Assembly: GCF_000972845.2 (NCBI RefSeq)
Contig: NC_040029.1
Location: 2,454,695-2,518,694, forward strand
Source: Larimichthys crocea
Taxonomy: Eukaryota; Chordata; Actinopteri; Sciaenidae
Reading direction: 5' to 3'
DNA: 64,000 nucleotides
The notes under the pieces are model-generated. The model saw only the letters and a list, made by a program, of their open reading frames with translations. It had not been told where the DNA came from and made no database searches. The translations under genes were made by a program, and so were the position numbers. Positions 12,402-24,423 of this stretch are shown one piece after another (position 1 is the first letter of the stretch; every line of letters begins with the position of its first letter).

Positions 12402-14413
12402 TTATTGACTTTTAAAGTCGAAAACAATACTCATGAGTTCATTTGAAATTTGATCTGTCTTTTTATTTTTTTTATTTTTTATGTGGAGTTATGAGAGAAA
12501 AACAAGCCAGAAAGGACTCAGGGTTCCTCTGGTTGAAGCACGCTGGCCTACATGAGTCACTGCTGGCCTCAGGCCGAACATGTGAACACATATTAGTCTT
12601 GCAGACCAATGAAAAGGTTGATAGTAGCTAATATGCAAATCCACAGTCTGACAACAACAGTCACCTTTACTTTGTTTTGCATAGAGTTTGAACAACCTTT
12701 AGATATACAGAGGGTGGCGTGTATTAAGCAATTTTCTTCACAGCCTCAGGTTGTTTGAAAGGAATCCTGGAAGTTTGAAGACTACCAGTCAAAGGCTTCT
12801 GTAAAATAGTTAAATTTCTAAATAGATGTCTTTAAACAGTAGCAGTGCTGTCGTTGCTGAATGATACACTGTTCGACTCGTCCTACAAAACAGTTTTTCT
12901 TGATTGTTATTTAGAAATAGAAGAAAGATAGCTATCAGTTGAAAACTATAGCAATTAACTATTATTATTTTATTATTATTTTATCATGTTAACATGTTCA
13001 CAGTGCTCATTCTAGCAGGTCGATGTTTAACAGGTAACATTTGCCAATAATGCTATAAAGTACGGATTGAGAATAGAGACCTGATCATGGCCTTGAATGA
13101 AAAGACAGTTCCCAAAGTTCATCCTCTGGGGATCATGAATCTGTGTACCGTGTACTGAATGGCAAACCAAACACTATTTGTCATGACATTTCACTGAAAG
13201 CCAAAGATGTAAAGAAGAAAAGGGCAGAGTATAATACGTATATGCACAAAACATCATGAAAATCCAATCCAGAAACATTTGCAGGTTGAGATTTAGTCTG
13301 GATCAACTAGCATGACTTAAAGGGTTGAGGATCACATTCTTTTAATCCATTGTTTATCATGGAAAGCAGATTTCTTGTAACTATACAAATCTCTTTTTTC
13401 GATTCATGGGGAAAGCGGCATTAAAAATGCAAAAATCCACCGCACACTGTTTGCCTTCTGATAGTTAATCCACACGTGTCCGTCAGGAAATACAGCCTCT
13501 GCATGACATCCGAGTTTAAAGCACGTCATTCTCCGGCACAATCAAAAACTAAAACACGCAAAGGAGAGATTAGGAGCTCTGTGACTCTGATGCACACATA
13601 GAGTCATGCACATAGATCCTGTCAGCTTATGCATGTTTACATCTGTGTGGGTCTGACCTTTACTGCCTGAGTGCAAACAAAATTAAAGACTCGTTAGAGA
13701 CACCTTAGTACTGTATGTGTGATCACACTGTTCCTGTTGCAGTAAAACACCTATTAAATGATGTATTGTTGGACTAATTCCTGGTTTGCATGATGTTATC
13801 ACTCCTAACAGTGTTCACGTGCAGTAATTTGGTGCCACCTGCTCTCAGAAAACCATACCAAACATGCTTGATGTGAACACACCCTTTCCGATGAACCAGT
13901 CATCTAGAAAATGCAATAACATCTGGAACAAATGCTGTGGTGTTATCTCTTAATACAGCCGTGTTTTCCACTGCGTGCACACATCTGATACATCCCATCC
14001 AGTGTTTTCTGAGCCGCTGGGCAGTGTCATGTACCTTTCTCTTCCTTCAGTTTCCTCTGGCTCTGCCTTGGTTGGCAGTGGTGCTAACAGGTCCTCTGTA
14101 GTGGATGAGGATGCTGTTTCAGAGTCACATTAGCTAATGAGGCATTAGCTTAAGCCTATAATGCAGAGCATGGCAGTTTAACATTGAAGGCGGCCCTCGG
14201 CACACAATCAATCTGACTCACTGGGCGATACAACTGGTGACCTAAAAGCTACAAAACACACATTCAGGCACAGACGATGTTTACAGACTGATTCAGTTTC
14301 TGACTGAATCACGCATGGATGTGTTATCTGTAGTAGTAGCACTAACTAGCACTGCTGTTATGCTTCATTTGTTGTCTATGAAAATGGCTCAAGACAGACA
14401 AAATAAATAGAAA
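12402..14413. other. Intergenic stretch with scattered repeat fragments
   Basis: No gene was seen. Positions 12990-13300 contain 'catgttaacatgttcacagt'-type words followed by 'agttcatcctctggggatcatgaat', matching the same dispersed family as 10180-10420 and 40740-40880. Confidence 0.4.
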
Positions 14414-14772
14414 AGCTCATTTTGGTGGCCTGGATCATCAGTGGATCTGAGGCATGCTGAATGAAGCCTAGGTACTCAAACAAACCATCTATAACGGCAT
14501 CTACCTGTCAATCAAAGCACCCACGCTGTTAATTCTGCATAACTTTAAGACTTAATATAATCTGAACAGGTGAGTTGTATATAAATTCACCCTCAGTACA
14601 GTTGTCACGAACAGGGAAATTAGCTATAGAGACCAAAACTGTTTTTTGTACCAGGCTGTAAACATGTTTATTTCTGCTGTGAAGTTGGACATTTGAACAT
14701 AGGAGCTTATGGAGATTGACCTGTTCTGTAACCAGCCTCAAGTGGACGTTTGAAGAACTGCAGGTTGCCATT
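14414..14772 (+). repeat. Unclassified ~350-bp interspersed repeat, copy A
   Basis: This copy contains TTAATTCTGCATAACTTTAA, CTGAACAGGTGAGTTGTATA, GAGACCAAAACTGTTTT and TACCAGGCTGTAAACATG, and ends near CGTTTGAAGAACTGCAG. The same order of blocks appears at 42563-42890 (plus), 44590-44770 (plus, internally deleted) and 51398-51742 (minus). No coding capacity is seen, so it is probably a non-autonomous transposable element. Confidence 0.85.
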
Positions 14773-15147
14773 TGGCCAGAACTTCAGCTTCACCTGAGTT
14801 CTTTAAGCCTCAAACAGTGTTTTTAGTAAAATACAGATATCCACTCGCTAGCTCAAAACATCCTACATCCTAAAACCTAACCTTACAATCCCAACCCAAA
14901 TAAATCGAAGCAAACACCATAAAGATATTGATTTGATTTGATTGATTCCTAAAGCAAAAACACGTTAATGTCCGCTGTCAATCTTTCCATCCTAGAACAA
15001 ACTTAAATGCATGTCTTTTAAAAGCTTTATTTCCATGGGGAATGTACAATTTGATGCAGAATATTATAGTGTTTGAATTTAAACAGAATATAAGAACAAA
15101 TCAATTACATTTCATTTGCCTCAGAGACTCTGTTTCTGTTTCCAGGA

Positions 15148-15167
15148 GGGTTAGGGTTAGGGTTAGG
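15148..15167 (+). repeat. Short interstitial telomere-like repeat
   Basis: GGGTTAGGGTTAGGGTTAGG gives three consecutive vertebrate telomere units within otherwise unremarkable intergenic DNA. Confidence 0.85.
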
Positions 15168-18100
15168 TCTAAATCTTGTTTTCCTTCATATACATTCCTC
15201 TAATCTTATCTCTGTAAATGCATTAGCGAGGCTCCTGCACCATGGCTGCCTCTGAGCCTATTCTCAGCCTTTACGTTAAACACCTTGAAAAAAGTGATTT
15301 GTGTCACTATACATTAAGGCCTTAACACTCGGGGTGGTGCTTAAAGGTGGGTGTCTTCCGTGTATTTAACAAATAATATAATCAGCTTGTTGTCCTGTAA
15401 TGTTACCTGTCTGTCTGCGTCTCTTAAAGCCTGTGTGGGAGTTTCTTTAAACAGCAGCAGCTCTGACTCGGAGCCAAGTTTCCCCTCATGGCACGATAAA
15501 CCTTATCTTATCTTACCTTTCCATTAGTGCGAGTGTGTTGTCTATGAATGAATTAAGACCAGAATTATTTCACGTCAGCCCCTGTTGGACTGCAGGCCTT
15601 AAGTGCATCTCTCAAACGTCAGCCTTTGGCATTTAACATTTATTTGTTTAAATTTAAGTGGAGTGGACGTCAAAGGGGTTAACACACCAGAAAAGTACAA
15701 AAAGACGATATTCTTTTAATCAGGCTGCACAAAAAACACATTTCATTCTTGAATACTACTTTGTGCGACATCAACTGTAACATGAACTCACCTTTCCACT
15801 TTTTTTTACTGTGCGGTGAGGAGAAAAATAAGATGCTCGGATTTGCTGACTGAATACAAAGACAGATTTTCTCTGACACACAGACCTGATTTGCAAGTCA
15901 TGGATTCTGCACAACACGGGGGTGAATATATTATCAGGAACACTTCTCTTTCTAATGTGCAGCAGCTCCTTTCAGGACTGAAGATATTTCAAGTACAATA
16001 AAAAAAAAAACAGGCTTATTTGGCATGTTTGGCACTTTCCAGTCTTCCAAACATTCTTCCTGCAGTCCTCGACCTCCGATGGAGACTGTACTAGAGTGGC
16101 AATTAAGTGACTGAGCAAATGGATGCTTACAGTTCTTGTTGATTACTGAGCTTTCTAAGCCATACACATTTTAATGACAGCTTGAGTTATATGCATGTGG
16201 GTCACTGCGGCTCGGATCTGCTTCAGCCTTCAGCGTCTGGCTCCGCAGTCAAGCCGGTGCCTCCCTGTTTTTGACCTAAGTCCCGGTGCTTGTTTACCTG
16301 CTGAGAGGAATGTGGAGTTATGTAAGGCTTTAATCTATCAGAAAGTACATGTCCCTCTGTTACCTGGGCCACAGGGCAACACACACACACACAGAAACAC
16401 ACACGGATGTCCACACACTGACTCACACACAGGCAAACAGTTTAATGATATGGCCTTTCTGGTGTCGCACACGGTATATCCAAACTGTGCTTAAATAAAG
16501 AAACATAACCCTGTGTACACACTGCTAAGCTTTACAACACACACTGCACACGCGGGTGTTAAGGTCTTACACCCCGTCTGAGATCACCGTGCCCTGACGC
16601 GTGCACTTTTATGACCAATAACCAGATTTTCACGGTCACACAACAAAGATAAAGACCCACTCGGCTTACACATGCTACACACACACATAGTGTGTGGAGT
16701 GGAAACACTCCTCAGGTCAGAGTGTGTCACCATTATAGCGGCAGCTCCATCTATGGAAATTTCCTACCATGTTTGCCGATGTGTTTGATATGTTTCTGTG
16801 TTATTGACACGCAAGACGAGGTCAATATTTCTTTCCAGAGGTTTCTATTCATGGAGCCCACCCGATTTTTTAATTGCGTCTCCTCCTCTGCCTCATGCTG
16901 GTGCGGGACTGGGTCAGAACACCCTCAGAGAGTCTGCTACTCACCACATCGGGTATCAATGAGCCGTGGCTTGTAAGGTTTCCACATAAACATATCAGAG
17001 TACTGCACACAGTGTGACAAACATATGTACACAGCCAGAGTTGGACAACAATAAAAGACGTGTTGCAAGCATTTCACTTTGTGTGCTTTAACATACTGAA
17101 TGGTGCCTTACATAACCTTATGTTTGAGTAAGATAATTAGCTGAAATTCATTCTTATGTCGGAGTCACATGGAGTTACATTCACCTGAGAGACTATATGG
17201 TCTCAAACGAGGACAGAGGTGTTTTTTATTGGCAGGTTTACAGTCATAAATGGGAGTTTTTTACGTGACAGCAACACTTTAGAGCTTCTGTTAACTTCAA
17301 GCAAGGACTTGAATCACCTACTTCCTGTAAACCTGCGGCATTTACGCACACAGAGTGTTTTTCCATGCCGTTACTGCTTCCCATATACCCTATATGAACT
17401 TCTCACCAGCAGAAGCTGTCTGCAGGAGTTTGAAACCCATGTCCAATCCTATTAGTGGGACTGGGTTAGTGCCTATAGGAATCTTAGTCAGCAGCACAGC
17501 ACCCACCAAACCGAGGTCACACAGGGGGCATGTTTGCGTGTTTAACAGCCAAGTAAATCACCCGTCAAACATGCCAGCCATGAGGCTAAAGCTTACGGAA
17601 CAGGACAGAATTGGAGACATGCATTCAGAGGGGGCTTAATGGAAAGTGGTGCCACGCACATCCAAGACCTTATGATCAGAGTGTGAGACCCGCATACACT
17701 TCAGTATATCTCCAAAAAATTCACAAACAAAGAAAGATCCAAACACCCAAACAGCAGGTGCAGAATACTATTGAGGTCAGACCAGCTGCGGTACCAAGAA
17801 ACAACTCCATTGGGCCGCTGCACCAAGGTGTCCGACAAACAAAATAAACACGAGATTATCTTATTAATGGCAAGTGTGCTGTAAACAGAGTGTGACCTTT
17901 CATTCCTCGTGCCTCGTGCTTGCACCTGCATGTGTTATGAGTCGAGCTGTTTTGCAGTCAACTCCCAAAGTTCTATTTTTTCCAACAAAACATGGACATA
18001 CTGATACTTGTTTTTGTGCTGCCACGCACAGAGCGAGGAGGTGAACGGGGTAAAAAGATGGCTTATAGTCATCAAAATAGGGGTAGCATTGGTCCTACTC

Positions 18101-20689
18101 ATTGTTATGTTGATTTGACATCAGAATAAAATCCTTGCTGCGTAAATATGGTAATATTTACGTCTGTGACTGTGCAGAAGGTCATCAAGAGAAACCACGG
18201 TCACCTCAACAGTCAGTTATTTTCAATATTATTATTATTGTTCAGCACCTGTTTGCCAAAATGCTGAAATGAGAGAGATGAGAAGCTGATTTTGAAGAGC
18301 TGGGTTCACATGTTAAGAATGGAACGTGTTCATTGGTGCACTCCAGTGTTTCGTGTTACCTATGTGATGTAAGTTAAGTATGTCACATAGTTAATATTGT
18401 GAAACGGCCGCGCTCGGTTTAAGCAACAAAGCTACTTCATTAGGTTTAGAAAAGGATCATGGTCTGGGTTAAAATAAGTAGGGGCAATAATGATAGGAGC
18501 AAAGGACAGAACAAATAACTGCAAAGGTAAGCAAGAAAATTATTTATATAAAGTTATTTTTAACACCTAATTTATTTTTTCCTATCTATCCTGATACCTG
18601 TGGTTGCTGGAGTGTAAACTTGCCCACATCCAATATGGAGCAGGACAAAGCTGTGAAAGCTTAAACTCCACAGCATCATTTTTACACTGTTAAATGCAAA
18701 TAATATATATATTAAAGCTCAGCAGAACTGCTAATCATGGTTACTGATGCACAATTGCTGTCAAGGAGAGGAGTTTAACTAATGATCGATTACAGGTAGA
18801 GCTCATTATCATTTATTAATGAGGAGAAACAATAGCAAAAGGATTTTTTTTTGCAACCTAGTAACCCAAAAGTTGCTTATTAATGACTTATAATTGATCT
18901 ATACAGCATTATCAAATGCCGAGAGGCCGTCAGTAAATGTTTGTTTTGCTCACTGGAGTATGGAAAGTGGAAATATGTGTCTCTGATTGGTACCATGCAC
19001 CGAGGGGCCAAAGTTCCAGCCTGAGAAAAACAAAAAAACATGCCAATAACACTGAGATATAAACAACATAAATGTGATTTATTATTGGTCTCTGTGGGCA
19101 CGTTAAACACTGTGTAAAAGAAATCAATCCCGCCCTGTCGTTAAAATTTCAAAGGAGCGTAACTGATCTGAATTGATGCCTTGGCGGTGAACTCGCAGTG
19201 GGGTTTTATGTTTGGTATATGGACCACTATGAAAGAACACAATAAATAGATTATTAAAGGTAAACGGCTGGCAGGATTGTAACTACACTACACAAGATGG
19301 TTCAAAGCTCATGACTGAATAGTAAACTTAACGGCTTACTGTCTTGGCGCCGTTCCCAGGTGTGAATCAAACATTTGACCCTTGTGTCCAACAAGATGTC
19401 ACAACCCCTCGCAACATTGCCCTGTCATTAATTTGAGCGTTATGTAAAGAGTTGTTTTTGAGCAGCGCCAAACGCATCACAGGGTGTTGTCTTGTTGTGT
19501 TCTCCTTGATGGCTGATACCGTGTGTGTTTCGCTTCTGATGTGTCACGTTAACAGTTAACAGCGACCCATCAGGACGGGGAGATTTATCGCTCAGGAGGC
19601 TCTATCAGTCGGTTCAAAGAGTTCAAAGAAAACACTCAGATAATGAGACAGCAACGGATACCAATTACAGCGATCACAATGTTCAGAATATGCTGTGGTT
19701 GATAATATGACCTGCCCGTAAGTGAAGCCTGACAATACAATGCCAACATGGCAAGTGCGTGGTTCAGGTTCAGAGTCTTTTGAGAACATAGGGAACGTGT
19801 TGAACTACTGTGAGGCACTGTAATTGCTGCAATTTTACTATTATTTTCATTTATGATGCACTTAATTGTCTTCTAAAGGTGAACCTAGATAATATATATA
19901 TGTAAATAAACCTGTAATTCGTACAGATAGATAAAGATAATTATTTGAGAGAGTATGAAAATATGTAATGGAATGCAAAGCCATGTTTGTCTGTGATCTT
20001 CCTGCGGTAATCATCTGCAATATCCTTGATCCTTTGGCTTAACCTTTTATAGGGCACTCACACACTTGAAATACTTGGAAATTTAACATTTCAACCCTGG
20101 AGTGTTATTGGTGGATATAAGAAGACTTTTTTTGAGAAGTGTCAATTTCAAGGCAAATCAAAGTCAAAGAAGTTACCATATACAGTCACTCGCCAACACA
20201 AAAAATCCCCCAAAATATTAGACATATATCTTACGGAACTTCATTAGAGGCCACAGCAACGCCACCTGTGATGTAGCCTGACATTTGATTGGCTGGAGAA
20301 AGTCACGTGATTCTGCTCCTTCATTGAGAGACATGAGGCCCATGGAAGTGACCATATATGGTTCGTATATGGTTAAGATGTTTGAACAATATATACATTA
20401 TTTATTTAGAGGACAGGTACGTCCGGTTTGTACATGACGAGCTGACTGACTTGACAATGAGTCATTCACCTGTCAAATATAGGTTTCAAATGACAACTTC
20501 AAACAGAATTGGCAAATGGTAAACTGCTCATCAGTTTTAGAAGCTAACCATTCATACGCGTTCACACGCTGATGACGCATTTATTGTTGCATTTATAGTT
20601 ACATAATGCCATATGTGAATATAAAGCAAAAGGTAATGTGTTTCACTTGTTTAGATGGTGTCTCTGTGAGAGGCGTTTGCTTCTGGTGT
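15168..20689. other. Intergenic stretch, nothing recognised
   Basis: About 5.5 kb without a supported exon or RNA gene. Contents are short CA runs (for example 16380-16400) and low-complexity tracts. The open frames on both strands are short and resemble no family I know. Confidence 0.45.
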
Positions 20690-20840
20690 GTTGATTGATT
20701 GATTAATCACTGGCTTTATAAATTGTAAGAAAATTGTCCATCTTTTGTTTCCAAAGTTCTTGGTGATACCCTTAAACATCTTGTTTGTCCAACCAACTGT
20801 CCAGAATCCAAAGATATTCAGATGGATTGACTTACTTTAC
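20690..20840 (+). repeat. Fragment of a common teleost MITE-like repeat
   Basis: Contains AAGTTCTTGGTGATACCC, TTAAACATCTTGTTTGTCC and CCAAAGATATTCAGATGG, the interior of the dispersed element whose ends are visible at 27825-28094 and 39024-39345. Only the internal portion is present here. Confidence 0.55.
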
Positions 20841-20929
20841 TTGACAGCATTTTTTTGTTTATGTGATTGCCACGTTTAGGATGAAAGATGAGATCATTAA
20901 GCTAAGGTTAGGCTTAAGGCTTAAGGTAA

Positions 20930-21240
20930 TAAAAAAGACACAGCTTTACTGAAATACAAAGTTGTGTATCATCCACATAAAAATAATAACAAATAAATTG
21001 AAGGCTGTGAGAACTGACGCCCAAGAGAAGCATCTATAAAGAAAAATCAAAAGGCCCAAGAATTGAGCCCTGAAGCACACCACATACTGCAGCATACAAA
21101 GAAATATAGTTCCTCTGTGACAAGTAAGACTAAAATCACATGCAGATCCTCATGTGCCAGCCCGGGGCTTGAACAAATAAATCGTGATAGCGTAATCAGT
21201 GGTGTCAAAAGCAGCACTTAGATTTAACACCAGCAAAATG
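20930..21240 (-). pseudogene. Decayed L2-like LINE reverse-transcriptase fragment
   Basis: Minus-strand translation shows three reverse-transcriptase core blocks in the right order but in different frames. Block A is at about 21235-21186 (LLVLNLSAAFDTTDYAIT, compare LLDLSAAFDTVDH). Block B is at about 21085-21036 (VCGVLQGSILGPFDFSL then a stop, compare GVPQGSVLGPLLFSLYM). Block C is at about 20985-20945 (FYVDDTQLCIS, compare the YADDTQ catalytic motif). The wording matches L2/Maui-type LINEs of fishes. Frameshifts, a stop and shortened spacing between A and B mark it as dead. Confidence 0.75.
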
Positions 21241-22747
21241 GGCAGCTGCCAATCTTGAAAAGCTGTGGTGTCAGTGGAAAGAAGCGTGGGTGGGAGTGTG
21301 TGGCACTGAGCCAACACCTCACCTTCACATATAAATCCATGCTGATAATGGACTCAACAACAGTCTTCATAATGTTCCATGGCTTAATTAGCCCCGGTGA
21401 CACCTGAGCCTTTCTGGATTGGAGCTTATTTAACTCAGCATTGTGATATTTAAACATAACAGAAACAAGGAGCAGAGGGAAATAAGCTTATGGCTCATCA
21501 TACTTTCTCCCCTGAATAAATAAATTCATAAATAAAATGTTATTATAATTTGACAGACTGCTTTTATGTGGCTTTGATCAGTAAACCTCCATCTGGACAG
21601 CAGAGAACAACACAAACCTCAGTTAAATATCATTGAACTCACTGATTCAGCCCTCCTATAGTCTACTTTTGCTTTTTCAGATGCTCATAATCTAACCCTG
21701 ACCTTCTTTGTGAGTCCATTTGCTTCACTTTATTGCTGCAAGGGCTGTTATCTCATGCTTTAATCCAAACCAAGGCCGGGCTGAGGGTCACTGAAATGCT
21801 TCCAGGGTGACCTCTCCACCCCTCTGCTATTATGCCACATGATGTAACCGAAGGAGACCTTTCAAACGGGTCAACTTGCTGTCCAGTCAGTCCGATGAAA
21901 AGGGATTTTATCAGAAATTCAATTTCATAACAGAGAGGGGGAGTGAGGGGGAGAGCTGTTATGACACAGCACGTTACGACAGAGAGGGAAGAGGGGAGAC
22001 AGACGGCTATTAAACAGGTAAAAAAAAAAAAAAGAAAAGAGGGCAGATCGTGGAGTGTGGAATGGCAGTGATGTGTGAAGTCGGCGAAGCTGACCTAATT
22101 TTAGTGGAAGGTCACTGGGTACTGTCTGGCTCGCCCTCACATCTGCAAAAGCTCAGCACAATATTTTGTGCTCCGCGACTCAGGTGAACAGGATCTCCAT
22201 GTCTGCATCTCTCCTGACATTTGTGTAAGATTATGTGGTGAGGAGTTCAATCGTGCCTCGAGGCGCATGTGCATCAAAAGTGGCTTTGGCAAGTGTGCAA
22301 GGGTTTTTTTTTTTCACTCTGTTTATAAAACAACTGCTGGGAACACACATTACGCACTGTATGATTGGGTACATACTGTACTGAAAACACACTCTCTCAC
22401 ACACACACACACACACACTGTTGTGTTTGTTGGTCATGACAGCTTTAGGCTTCTAGCTTCTGCGTCATATTGCTTCATACCAAACATACATACAGTAAAG
22501 TATGCCTTTATTGAGCACCAGGGGAGGAATTTAAACCACTGAAGCGACGCTAGATAGAAATAAAGAAAGAGAGAGAAAGAAAGTAATAAATAAGATGTCA
22601 AATAAAACAAATAAAACCCTTGCAGGAGCAATTTAGGTCAAAATCACAAGGCAAGCAATACTGTATGATAGAAGATCACGAGATATATTTTATATTATAG
22701 TAGATACTATATAGTGTCATTCAGTGAAATATTGTAATATAGATTGA
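21241..22747. other. Intergenic stretch, no gene recognised
   Basis: Contains an A-rich tract at 22019-22033 and a CA microsatellite near 22399-22419. The part next to the reverse-transcriptase fossil may contain more of that LINE, but I could not align it by eye. Confidence 0.4.
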
Positions 22748-23055
22748 TGACAAAATAAAGGAAACACCTGAATAAATGAGTCCGGATAATGAATAGAGCA
22801 TGAGCTGTCACTGAATAGTTTGATGACTATGAAAGTGATGTGAATCATATGCTATCATTATATGCAGTCACCACATTTCAACCCCAGTTAAACACCTATG
22901 GGAGATTTTGGACCGACATGTTAGACAACGCTCTCCACCACCGTCATCAAAACACCACGGGAGGGAATGAGGGAATATCCCATGTGGAATCAAGGCGAGG
23001 GTGAAATGAAGCTGTTCTGATGGGACTTTTTGTTGGTTTTTCCTTTAATTTATCA
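22748..23055 (+). pseudogene. Internally deleted Tc1/mariner transposon remnant
   Basis: The left end TGACAAAATAAAGGAAACACC is matched imperfectly by the inverted right end around 23033-23055 (TTTTTCCTTTAATTTATCA), consistent with short terminal inverted repeats. Between them, the plus-strand frame at 22887-22965 encodes VKHLWEILDRHVRQRSPP followed by PSSKHHG. This resembles the C-terminal region of Tc1-like DDE transposases, including the glutamate in the LWE context. Most of the transposase gene is missing, so the ~308-bp copy is non-autonomous. Confidence 0.75.
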
Positions 23056-24402
23056 CCTGTCTGTTTATGTCGGAGATGTAATATAAAGTAATATGATACA
23101 AACGACGATGACAGCACACACTGTAATATAATATAATAGCACATTCATCTGAAAGCTAAAAGGTGCCTTCCAGCACTTTAACAATCCCCTTTCATTAAGT
23201 TGCGAGACTCAAAAGAACAGATAAAATGGTAGTCAGACAAACCACGCTTGAACCGAGAGGGAGAGGTGAGGGGTATTCAGTCGGTTGCACTTCACTACTA
23301 GATGCCACTAAATTCTACACACCGGACCTTTAAGTGTCTTTCTTACTTTGAGTCCCACTTTCTGTTTAAGTCTTAAGACCATGACCCTGATGACATCACT
23401 GTGACCTCATCAGGGTTGTTTTCTCAGACTGTAAAAGGCAGAGCACACGTCGCACAACTGTGTGTGTGTTTTTTTTTTTTTACAGACTGAAAAGTACTCA
23501 TGACTCGTAAACCGATCTTCACATGTAAAATGAGCGGAGTGCCCCTTTAACAGTCCATCTGGCCTCATCTATTTCTAGTTATTTCCATCCCATGATGTGT
23601 AATCTAATAAGAAAAGTCTACCTGTTGTTGTTGTCGTCGTCGTCTGGGTAAATAATCAATGGGAAGCTTTTTGCCCAACAGTGTGGACCAGCAGGGGACA
23701 GGAAGTGTTTATGACTGTCTCTGCAGTCACACATCTCACTCAGAAAGAGGAGACTGACGCACTGCTTCATCATCAGCCATGTGGAGAGGGGATTTTAGCT
23801 CTATTACTCTGCCCAATGCTCTCTCCTTCACTCCACGCCTCCATGCCAAAATCTCACTCAGTCCTACACCGACACACTATAAAACCAACCCCTCCTCCTT
23901 CTCTACCCTCCTCCCCCTTCCCTCTCAGTCCCGGTGCGAGCTGATGCATGCCACGGAAGCAGTGACGTCAGTTGTTTACTGTCTTGAAGGCCGCAGCTCG
24001 TTGTAGTGCAGCAGCACATCCAGCAGGGCTTATGTAACTCCACTCACTGCCTGCTGCATGACAGCATGACAGGCTGCTTACTGCAGAGGTGGGGGGGTTG
24101 AGGGTCTTATGCTGCAGCCTGCAGAGCATCACCCACTCTGCATGCACACACTGTACATAGACATACAGGATAAACAGCCAGCCGGCTTTCCCTCCCCACT
24201 TGCACTGTATTGTGTGTGTGAAGTGAAAACACAGTGGGTTCACTGCTGGAGCACATAGTAGCTCCAAATGGACCTCCCTCCCACCACACACACATATCCC
24301 AGAATCCTCCACTGCAGCAGCAGCAGCAGCAGCAGACAGGTAAACAACTCTGGCTGGCGTGTGACTCAGGGCTCAGTGACGTGCAGCTCCTGCGCAGACA
24401 CA
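23056..24402. other. Intergenic stretch with a short CAG run
   Basis: No exon was recognised. A CAG trinucleotide run of seven to eight units occurs at 24314-24336, and a possible decayed dispersed repeat ('gatgccactaaattctacacac') near 23300. Confidence 0.4.
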
Positions 24403-24423
24403 GGTCGCCCCCTGTAGGCAGCA
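24403..24423 (-). promoter_or_regulatory. CTCF-like motif
   Basis: The minus strand reads GCCTACAGGGGGCGACC, which resembles the CTCF core CCASYAGRKGGCRS with two mismatches. Motif resemblance is the only evidence. Confidence 0.25.
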
